Assembly: GCF_033115175.1 (NCBI RefSeq) | Contig: NC_084850.1 | Coordinates: 18,631,218 to 18,695,217 of the forward strand | From: Lepus europaeus | Taxonomy: Eukaryota > Chordata > Mammalia > Lagomorpha > Leporidae | DNA: 64,000 nt | Direction of reading: 5' to 3' | Shown: positions 44,829 through 54,532 of the stretch, one piece after another | Numbering within the stretch: the stretch's first letter is position 1 | How the letters are laid out: each line of letters opens with the position of its first letter | Translations under genes and position numbers: made by a program | The notes under the pieces: generated by a model | Seen by the model: the letters and a program-made list of their open reading frames with translations, nothing else | The model's database searches: none | Told to the model about the DNA's origin: nothing

Positions 44829-47228
44829 TCAATAAATGTAATACATCACATTAACAAACTGAAGAACAAAAACCATATGATTATTTCTATAGATGCAAGA
44901 AAACATTTGATAAAATACAACATCCTTTCATGATGAAAACCTTAAGCAAATTGGGTATAGAAGGAATATTCCTCAAGAAAACTGAGGCAAGTTATGACAA
45001 ATCCAAGGCCAGAATCTTATTGAGTGGGGAAAAGTTGGAAGCATTCCCCCTAAGGTCTGGAACCAGACAGGGATGCCACTCTCACCACTGCTATTCAATA
45101 TACTCCTGAAAGTTTTAGCCAGAGCCATTAGATAAGAAAAAGAAATCAAAGGCATACAAATCATTAAGAAGAAAGTTAAACTATCACTATTTGCAGATGA
45201 CATAATTCTATATATAGAAGAACCAAAGAATCCACAAATAGACTATTGGAACTCATAAAAGAATTTGATAAAGTGGCAGTGTATAAAAGTAACATACAAA
45301 AATCAATACCTTTGTATACACAGACAATATCATGGCTGAGACAGAATTTCTAAGATCAATACTGTTCACAAAATATTTAATACCATGGAAGAAATGTAAC
45401 CAACGAAGCCAAAGATCTCCACAATGAGAATTACAAAACATTTTTTAAAGAAATAAGTAGAAGAGGACACAAAAAATGAAAAAAAGATCTTCCATGTTCA
45501 TATTGAAGAGTCAGTATGATCAAAATGCCCATACTGTCCAAAGCAATTTACAGTTCAATGCAATCCCCATAAAAATACCAATGATATTCTCATCCAGTCT
45601 AGAAAAAATAATACTAAACTTAATATGGAAACACAAGAGATCAGTAATAGCTAAAGCAATCTTTTGCAACAAAAACAAGGCCAGAGGCATCACAATGTCT
45701 AATTTCAAGAAATACTACACGGGAAGTTATAATCAAAACAGCCTGGTACTGGCATAAAAACAGATAGATAGACCAATGGAACAGAATAGAGATGCCAGAA
45801 AAAATATCCATACATCTAAAACCAACGTGTCTTAGATAAAGGAGCTAAAATCAATCTCTGGAGCAAGGACAGTCTCTTCTCAAATGGTTCTGGGAAAACT
45901 GGATCTCCACATGCAAAAGAATGAAATAATACCCTTCCCTTACACCTTATACAAAAATCTACTCAAAATGGATCAAGGGCCTAAATCTATGACCCAACAC
46001 CACCAAATGACTAGAGAACATTGGGGAAACGCTGAAAAACATTGGAATAAGCAAAGACTTCTTTAAAAAAAACCCAGATCACAGGCAATCAAAGACAAAT
46101 TGACAAATGGAATTACATCAAATTGAGAAGCTTCTGCACTGCAAAAGAAACACTCAGCAAAATGAAGAGGCAACCAACAGAATGGGAGAAAATATTTGCA
46201 AACTATGCAACTGATAAAGGATTAATATCCAGAATCTATAAAGAGCTCAATAAACTGAACAACAACAAAGCAAACAATCCAGTTAAGAAATGGGGAAAGG
46301 ACTTAAACAGGCATTTTTCAAATAGGAAATCCAAATGGCCAACAGACACATAAAAAAATGTTCAAGATCACTAGCCACTAGGGAAATGCAATCAAAACAA
46401 CAATGAGGCTTCAGATTTCCCCATTAAAATGGCTTTCATATACAAATCAACAAACAACAAATGCTGATGAGAATGTGGGGGAAAAGGTACCCTAATCCAC
46501 TGTTGGTGGGAATGTAAATTGGTATAGCCACTGTGGAAGACAGTATGATGATACCTCAGAAATCTGAATATATATTGCTTCTCAGACTTTTGACTAATAT
46601 CAAGTGCAGACTATACCTGTCATATGATCCAGCTATCCCACTCCTGGGAATTTATCCAAAAAAATGAATTCAGCATATTTAAGAGTGATCTCTATCCCCA
46701 TGTTCATTGTAGCTCAATTCACAATAGCTAAGATATCAAATAAAACCAGATGTCCATTGACTGAAGACTGGATAAATAAATTATGGTATATATACACTAT
46801 GAAATATTACACAGCAGTTAAAAAAGATGAAATCCTGTTTTTTGCCGCAAAATATATTTCAACTAAAAACTATTATACTTAGTGAAATAAGCCAGTTCCC
46901 TAAAGACAAATACCATATATTTTCCCTGATCTGTGGTAATTGAGTATCTAAAAGGTAATCTATATGATTGAAATTGACATTTTGAGATTCAATGATTGTT
47001 TACACCCCTTGTCCTGACTGTTGAGGAGCAGCGTTTTTTTCTTCATAGTATTTGTTGAACTCTTTACTTAGTGTAGGGTTAATCTTGTAAGTAAAAAGTT
47101 AACTAAAAACAGATCTTTGTAAAAATTGAGAATGAGAACATGAAAGGGAGGAGGAAGGGTGGGCAGGAGGACTAGAGTGGGAAGTATCATTATGTTCCTG
47201 AACCTGTATATAGGAAATACATGAAATT
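44829..47228 (+). mobile_element. Old L1, forward part: ORF2 reverse transcriptase to 3' end
   Basis: ORF2 from just upstream of the catalytic box onward, decayed by many stops. The box at about 45190 reads FADDIILY, the canonical form. The ORF2 stop is at about 46941-46943. The short old-type 3'UTR ends GTATATAGGAAATACATGAAA, without the long G-rich 3'UTR of the young family. Confidence 0.85.
46574..46609 (+). pseudogene. RNU2: Second U2 snRNA 5' fragment, older
   Basis: ATTGCTTCTCAGACTTTTGA followed by CTAATATCAAGTGCAG aligns with U2 nt 1-36 at about 30 of 36 positions. It interrupts the old L1 ORF2 just before the CATATGATCCAGC motif. U2-like sequence may extend to about 46620. It shares the G-to-A change of the 44030 copy. 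No clear target duplication remains. Confidence 0.7.
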
Positions 47229-48317
47229 TGAATGCATTAACTGCTTTAAAAGTTAATTGATTATACTACCTAATGTACTTTTGAACATTTGTAGATTTTC
47301 TGTACTAAAAGTTGTAAAAACAACCATATTTTCCCTAATATTCTCAGCTATCAATTATGCAAAAAGAGAAGTGAAGGTCTACAAGAGATTCTGGAGGACT
47401 CAGAAAGATGGTAAAGGATTATGTTTGTCAGTGTTTCTCTCTTAGATTCCAAGATGTTGAGGTACTTTAAGATGGTGCTTGGCAAGTGTTCAGAGACTAC
47501 TAGCTCTCCATACCTTCACCAATAACACAATATCCAATTTGTAGCCAAATACATGTCAGTTCAAATAATAATTACATTTCTCAGTCTATCTTGTAGAGAT
47601 TTAAGGTTCTATTATAAAATTGTGGCCCATTTGCTGTGAACAGAAGTGATGTTTGTAACTTCCAGTTTCTGCCCTTAAAGAAAAGGAGCACCTCTTTCAC
47701 TCTTGACCAATCTCATTGGCAAGAATGGGAACAAAGGTGTGAGTATAATACATCCCTGGGAAATCTCAGCACACACACTGAAAAGTAGCCTGGTCCCAGG
47801 ACAAAATCACAGAGCAAGACCACTAAAACAGTTCATTCTTTATGTGTGAGATACCTGAACTTCACTCCTTTTAAAGCCGCTTTCATTTTAGATGTCTTGC
47901 TTTTAGTCAAACCAATACAATCCACTAAGTGAGGAATTAAATTGCAAAGGAACTGGAACATGGAAATCTTAATGCAAAGTGTAAGCTTTTAGAGAAAAAT
48001 TCCTCTGGATCAGAAAATTCCCGTGCAGATTAATTAGAATATCTCCTAAAGAAAAACAAATAGCCTGCAAGTATGTTATCAAAAACAAAGCATAAAAATA
48101 GCAAATTCATTGAATGTGTCAACATATAGGCTTAATTTAATATAGAACAATGTACATATTATAGGCAAATCACAGATTTGGGAAATATATCTGCAACAAA
48201 CATGAAAAAGAAGTTAATGACATCATTTATAAAGAGTTTTACAAATTTTTAACTAGGTAATAACTCAGTAAAACATGGGTAAAAATACAAAGTCATTTTA
48301 GAGCAAAACAAATGTAA
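47229..48317. other. Intergenic DNA, nothing recognised
   Basis: About 1.1 kb of AT-rich sequence without recognised gene or repeat. Confidence 0.45.
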
Positions 48318-48384
48318 TGGGAAAAAGCAAGTTGGCAGAGTAAGCAGGGAGCTTGCTGCTCAAGTCTTAGGAGAAGATAGTTTT

Positions 48385-48404
48385 AAAAAAGTGGAGGGGA
48401 TGTA
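48385..48404 (+). repeat. Target-site duplication of the retrocopy, 5' copy
   Basis: AAAAAAGTGGAGGGGATGTA, matching 48818-48837 with one mismatch. It is preceded by TTTT, a typical L1 endonuclease site. Confidence 0.85.
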
Positions 48405-48817
48405 CATAGGCGGAGCGCACGGCGTGCGCCTACCTGTCCCACATATGCGGGTGTACGCGCATCACACATGGTGTGCACGCACATCTGACCCACATAGGCA
48501 GGGGCACGCGCATCACACGCACGGCGCGGTGGTGGCTCCGCGGTATACTGAACCCGGCTTGTGCATAGTTCGGGATCCTCTGTGACACCAGCTTTTGCGG
48601 ATCTGCAACCTTACAGGAGTTTTTTTTTTTTTCCTTTTTTGTTTTGTTTTAATAAAACCATTAAAAAGCTAATTAGGAAAAACATAACGCACGAGTTTCC
48701 CGCTCAAGCAGGAAGGGGCCAGCATTCACGTCACTCCTCAGTCCTTGCAAAACAATCAGGACATTGGTCATGTAAAACATAAAGCGATTTTAATATAAAG
48801 CACTCTTCAAACATCAA
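48405..48817 (+). pseudogene. Processed retrocopy of an unidentified transcript
   Basis: About 413 bases with a GC- and CpG-rich first part (about 48405-48555), a T-rich middle and an A run at the right end. AATATA at about 48791, a known variant poly(A) signal, lies about 25 bases before the A run. With the flanking duplication this is a typical processed-mRNA insertion. The GC-rich part contains two copies of a 34-base motif 51 bases apart (48434-48467 and 48485-48518). The open frame 48391-48585 shows no recognisable domain. I could not identify the parent gene. Confidence 0.8.
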
Positions 48818-48837
48818 AAAAAAGTGGAGGGAATGTA
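48818..48837 (+). repeat. Target-site duplication of the retrocopy, 3' copy
   Basis: AAAAAAGTGGAGGGAATGTA; the L1 5'UTR continues from here (GTCTCACGG). Confidence 0.85.
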
Positions 48838-49585
48838 GTCTCACGGAAGAGTTAGGGAGAAAACAGCAGACGAAACTCTACACAAATTAGAGGAACACAG
48901 TGGACCTATGTGGAGGGCAAAGAAGTGCACAACTTTGGACCCCACCAGCCAAGAGCCTCCTCACCAGCGTTGGAGAGCAAAGTCAGACCAGACTGCAGTA
49001 GTCCAAGCTACTGGCAAAAAAGTTGCAGGAAGAGCCTAGAGGGAACTCAGCTTGGAGCCCTGTGGGGAATAGTGTACCCACCAAACTACAGGAGGAAAAA
49101 CAAAGGGGAGAGGACACGTTTTCACTCTCCCCAATCATCCTTAAAAGGCAAAGTTGACAGAAAGCAGGTGCCATTTTGGATATACGTAACAGCCCCACTA
49201 GCTGGTGTCCATGCCCAGCAACCAGCCAAATCGAAACTTCTGAGTCTGGTGGGGAGAATATACAGGGGGCTTGGTACTCGTGACTAGTAGGCTTGTGGGC
49301 CAGGACTGTGAAAACACTGAGGCTGTGTGGGAGGACTCAGGGTGTGGCTGGCACGTTGGGCCATTACTGGGGGAGACTCCACACAATCAGGGCTCCCTTG
49401 TTACCTGGCAAGAGACATAGCTGTGGAATCCGAGCATATACTGAGGACTGCACAGATCCTCTATATGGTCCTTGTGGCAGAACGCATGAATAATATATGC
49501 ACTGGGGCTAGCACCCAGGCACTGGACTCCTTCAAGAGAGGAGCTCAGCTGAATTTATGCGAAAAGACAAGAAGAAACCCCCTCT

Positions 49586-50224
49586 TTGATTAAAATAAAA
49601 GGATATATACCACACCAAACCTGGGTGGAAATATTTTTCAAAGAGGAAATCCAAATGGCCAACAGACACATGAAAAAATGTTCAAGATCACTAGCAATCA
49701 GGGAAATGCAAACCAAAACCACAATGAGGTTTCACCTCACCCTGGTGAGAATGGCTCACATTCAGAAGTCTACCAACAATAGATGCTGGAGAGGACGTGG
49801 GGAAAAAGGAACACTAACCCACTGTTGGTGGGAATGCAAACTGGTTAAGCCACTATGGAAGTCAGTCTGGAGATTCCTCAGAAACCTGAACATAACCCTA
49901 CCATACAACCCAGCCATCCCACTCCTTGGAATTTACCCAAAGGAAATTAATTTGGCTAATAAAAAAGCCATCTGCACATTAATGTTTATTGCAGCTCAAT
50001 TCACAATAGCTAAGACCTGGAATCAACCTAAATGCCCATCAACAATAGACTGGATAAAGAAATTATGGGACATGTACTCCATAGAATACTATACAGCAGT
50101 AAGAAACAATGAAACCCGGTCATTTGCAACAAGATGGAGCAATCTGGAAAACATCATGCTGAGTGAATTAAGCCAGTCCCAAAGAGACAAATATCATTTG
50201 TTTTCCCTGATCAGTGACAACTAA
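49586..50224 (+). pseudogene. ORF2 C-terminal part fused in frame to 5'UTR sequence
   Basis: A frame of 212 codons opens in the 5'UTR (MIKIKGYIPHQTWVEIFF) and continues in the ORF2 frame from about residue 15 ([18 protein letters not shown]) to the normal ORF2 stop at 50222-50224. It contains the Cys motif C-x3-C-x7-H-x4-C (Arg in place of the Cys-adjacent Gly-Cys in CWRGRGEKG, so the second Cys is lost). No endonuclease or reverse transcriptase is present. Whether it is ever translated is unknown. Confidence 0.75.
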
Positions 50225-50670
50225 CTGAGCACCAAACGGGAAACTTGTTGAAGTGAAACGGACACTATGAGAAACAGTGACTTGATCAGCTCTTGTCCTG
50301 ACTCTAGATGTACAATGTAATACTTTATCCATTTTAGTATTTTTTTGTTCTAGTATTAGTGGTTGAACTCTGTAATTAATACATAATTATTCTTGAGTGT
50401 TGAAACTTAACTGAAAAGTGATCCCTGTTAAATATAAGAGTGGGAAAAAGAGAGGGAGGAGATGTACAATTTGGAAGATGCTCAATCGGACTTGCCCCAG
50501 ATGGTGGAGTTAGAAATGTGCCAGGGGATTCCAATACAACCCCATCAAGGTGGCATGTACCAATGCCATCTCACTAGTCCAAGTGATCAATTTCAGTTCA
50601 CAATTGATGACTCTGATAGGTCTAAGAGTCAAAGGGGTCACATAAACAAGACTAATGTCTGCTAATACTA

Positions 50671-52745
50671 TTTTTTATTTTTAAGCAACTTACTTTCTGA
50701 CACTATAAGATACTCCAGGATCTTCTTAGATAATTCTTGCTTCCATCCTAGAATCATCCATTTCTCTTAGGACCTCTAGTTCCTTTATTATAGAGTGATA
50801 TGAGAAACCAAGTATTAGGCACTAGTTGTGCTCATTGCTACTGGGATGTTGTTGCTTCTAGGCCTTCTCAGCTGACAGAGCAAGGAAACATATCTGCATA
50901 TATTAACTCATACACACACACAAACACACACATACATACTTCAAAAAAGTCAGTTGGAGGATAGAGTTGATAATGTTATTGTGCAAAACTCTTCTGAAAG
51001 ATATGCATAGTTTTTTCACAACATGAATTTTCCATTAACTTTATGAAGATCCCTCATATATATAAATATGCCTACCTGTGGCCATCTATATTAACGTAAA
51101 TATGAGTTAATATTGGTTCCTCAATTTGTTTTAGGATTTATTTATTTATTTGAAAGTCAGAATTACAGAGAGAAAGAGGGAGAGACAGAGAAAAAGATAT
51201 TCCATTCATTGGTTTACTTTGCAGATGCCCACATTGGCTATAACTAAGCCAGGCTGAAGCCAGGAGCTTCATCTGGGTCTCCCACGTTGTGCAGGGGCCT
51301 AAGCACTAGGGCAAGACACATTAGCAGGGAGATGGATCAGAAGTGGAGTAGCCAGGACTTGAACCAGTGCCCATATGGGATGCTGGCACTGCAAATGGTG
51401 GCTTAACCCGCTGCACCCCAGCACTGGCTTCTTCAATTCTAACCCTTACAGTATGGGTCACTTTAGCCTTATCTCCTCTATTGTCTGTATACTCCCATTC
51501 TTGTGGTGAGAAATCTGGTTCCCACCATCTGATATTCATTGACTTAGTTGTTCGATTCCAGTATACACGTGTAGCAATTTCAATCGCTAACCTGTACCTC
51601 CTTGGGAAACAAGTTTGCCAACTAGAATGTGCTTTAGTGTTTTATCTAAAGACGCATTATCATCTATAAAGCCATCTATATTTTGTGCTATAGTTTCTAA
51701 AATTGCTGTACTTTGAATTTTATACTTAGATATACGACTTATTTTGAGTACATTTCTGTTAAAGTATAGTATCTTTGTCTAAGCTTATTTTTTACACATG
51801 GCTATTAAGTATTTCAATATCACTTATTGAAAAAGCTATCCTTTCTTCATTAAATTTCCTTTGCTACTTTATCAAATATAAGTTCATTATATTTCTCCAG
51901 GGCCACCTCTGAGCTTTCTGCTTTATTCCCTGAGTTTATTGTCTATTCTTTCACCAACACTGAGCTGTCTTGATTACTCTAACTTTATAGTAATTCTTGA
52001 AATAAATCTTCTAAATTTGTTTTGTTCTTCAGTATTGTGTTGGCTATTTCCAAGTCTTCTGCATTTTCATATGAACTTTAAAATTAGTGTCTTCGTGTAT
52101 AAAAATATTTTACTGGGATTTTTCTTGGGATTCTGTTGTATCTATAGATCCATTGTTTAGAACTGGCACCTTAATAGTTTTGATACATGAACACACTTCC
52201 ATTATTTAAATATCTGTTTCTTTCATCACTAAGTTCTAGTTTCCATATATAGATCCTATACATAATATATTAAATTTACACCTAAAAATTTCCTTGGGAG
52301 ATAATATTCTGAATGGTATTATACTTTTAAGATTAAATTTTAATTGTTTGTTTCTAATATATTGGAAAGCAATTGGCTTTTATAAATTAAACTTTGATGT
52401 TGTGGCCATGCTATCATTAATTGTTTTGAGATTTTATGTCATTTCTTTGAAATTTTCTATATAAATATTCTATCTGTGAAGAAAAATAGTTATGCTTATT
52501 CCTTTCCAATCTGTATACCTCTTATTTCCTGTTCTCATATCATTACATGAGTGAGGACTCATAACATGATGATGAATAGAAGTGGTGACAAAGAACATCA
52601 TCGCCTTGTTTCTGATCTTAGAAAGAGTCCAACTATTAAGTATGATGTTGCCTGTAAGATCTTTGAAAATGTTCATTGTCAAGGTAAGGAAGTTCCTCTT
52701 CATCCCTTGTCTGTTGAGGACTTTTATATGAATGAGTATTGGTAC
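50671..52745 (-). mobile_element. Ancient L1 fragment (ORF2 and 3' region)
   Basis: From about 51620 to 52745 the minus strand is old L1 ORF2. The + strand shows the familiar reversed motifs ACTTTATCAAATATAAGTTC, CTTGATTACTCTAACTTTAT and TGGGATTCTGTTGTATCTAT. The part 50671-51620 is probably its 3'UTR, but less certain. A CSINE sits at 51127-51428 and a MITE-like fragment at about 50990-51056. Confidence 0.7.
51127..51428 (-). mobile_element. CSINE
   Basis: Minus-strand SINE: TTTATTTATTTATTTGAAAG, core GGGTCTCCCACGTTG and CCCATATGGGATGC, end CAGCACTGGC. Flanked by TTCCTCAATT (51117-51126) and TTCTTCAATT (51429-51438). Confidence 0.9.
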
Positions 52746-52901
52746 AATAACATCTCAAAATGCATTGCTGGGGTATAATCAGAGCGGGACATATTAACAC
52801 AGATGAAAAGGAAAAATGTGGAAGGAAAATTATGTACACTGGGAAAGTGCACAAAATGGTGTATTTTAAAATCTGTATAAATATATTTATGGAAAATTAT
52901 T

Positions 52902-53111
52902 GGGGATGACATTGTGGCACAGAGGTGATGCTGGCATACCAGATCAGAAGGCTTCTCTGCTTTCCATCCAGCTTTCTACTAATGCACCTGTGAAGGCAGT
53001 GGAAGATGGAACAAGTACTTGGGCCCCAGTCACCCATGTGGGAGACCTGCATGGAGTTTTTGGCTTCTGGCTTCAGCCTGGCTTAGCCCTGGATGTTGCA
53101 GCCATTTGGGG

Positions 53112-53174
<63 letters not shown>

Positions 53175-53323
53175 CTCCCTCCCTCCCTCCCTCCCTCGCT
53201 CTTTCCCCTCTCCCTCTCTCCCTCTCCCTCCCTCCCTCTCTCTCCCTTCCTCTCCCTTTCCCTTCCTCCCTATACCACTCTCACTATGACATTCAAATAA
53301 ATAAATTATTTTTAAAAAAAAAC
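52902..53323 (+). mobile_element. CSINE with a long polypyrimidine tract
   Basis: GGGGATGACATTGTGGCACAG start, core CTTGGGCCCCAGTCACCC, then an uninterrupted pyrimidine tract of about 160 bases from 53109 ((TC)n then CCCT repeats) before TTCAAATAAATAAATTA and the A tail. The Ser/Leu- and Pro-rich frames here are low-complexity artefacts. Confidence 0.9.
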
Positions 53324-53663
53324 TATTGCAAGTACACACACAAATGCATGATTATAATAGAGCCTGCTAGCCATTCACTAGTTTATTAACTCCTTCTTCC
53401 TAGATTCGGAGAAGGTGTTTTCCAGTCATCTTTACAGTTATGTGTGGCCATTTGACTTCATCCTGGCAAATTAATGTAGGAAAAAATGGCTCGTAAAACT
53501 TCTATGTTCTTTTCCCCTCTGCTTGTTACAAGCAGAAAAATAACAAGGCTTAATCTATGCATTGGAAACAGGAGACTGTATTCCTGTATGAATTCATGGA
53601 GGATAGCCACACCACCAACCTAAATACTTTCCCAGCACAGTTTCTTGATCAAGACATAAGTTT
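53324..53663. other. Intergenic DNA, nothing recognised
   Basis: About 340 bases without recognised features. Confidence 0.4.
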
Positions 53664-54532
53664 CTTAGAGATTTCAAATGGCAGAATAGGACAAGGAAGG
53701 ACTGCTCTAGGCTAGAGGAAAATAGTAAAAATTTTATAGAGCAAGTGCATTCTCAGGGGAGAGTTGCAGAGAAAACTGCAGTGGAGATTCTGAGGAAGGA
53801 AGAGAAATGCCATGGATCTGTGAGGAATGTGGAGATGTGCAGCAACAAGCACAGACACAACCCCAGCATCCCAGAGCCAGAGAAAGCACAAGTTTTGGAG
53901 AGAAAGGTGAGATCAGAGAGCAGTGACATGCACCACTGGTGATTTTGCTAGAGGGAGAACCTAGCAGACTACACTGTCTTTGAGTCTGGCCCAGCGCCCT
54001 GAAGAGAACAGGGTGCTCACTGACCACAGCAGGTAAAACGGTCACATTTCACTCTCTGCATCCATCCATAATGGCACTTGTCAACCACCTGAGAGAGGAT
54101 GGGTGCCATTTTGTGTATAAATAGGTAAAGGCTATGGCAGTTCCTCTATGTGTGCCCAGGAACTGGTGGGGACAGATGTCATCTTGTCAGCAGACAGCTG
54201 CAGCAGATCCAGTATGCTCACACAGTGATTTGTAGGGAGAAAGAGCCATTCAGACGTCAGTACCAGCTACAGATACTTATATGCACCCAGCTGAAACATG
54301 GGGGAGAGAAGGCATGACTATGAAACAAGTGGGGTTGTGGCCGATGGCTATTGTGCATGCATGTGATCCAGAGATTTTACCAGTGGGAAAATCCATGTTC
54401 CCCACCGAAATTGAATCTGGCTGGGAAGATTGACAAAGAGCTGTTCACCCATGTATGATTGTGAGGTGACTCCAGCCTCTCAACATAGCACAGGTTCTGG
54501 GGCGCATACTGCCTAGAAGGAGCACCCACAGG

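Larger units (their letters stand above)
48318..50670 (+). mobile_element. L1 element F: old-type 5'UTR joined to ORF2 C-terminal part and 3'UTR
   Basis: 5'UTR-like sequence from about 48318 (AAGCAAGTTGGCAGAG), interrupted by a retrocopy at 48405-48817, continues to about 49628 (ACCACACCAAACCTGGGTGG, like the young 5'UTR near 601-620). It then passes directly into ORF2 C-terminal sequence (TTCAAAGAGGAAATCC). ORF1 and about 3 kb of ORF2 are absent. The 3'UTR is cut at about 50670, before the G-rich end. Confidence 0.82.

Noticed and set aside
53019..53389. Ser/Leu/Pro-rich frames
   Set aside because: Translation of the SINE pyrimidine tract, low complexity.
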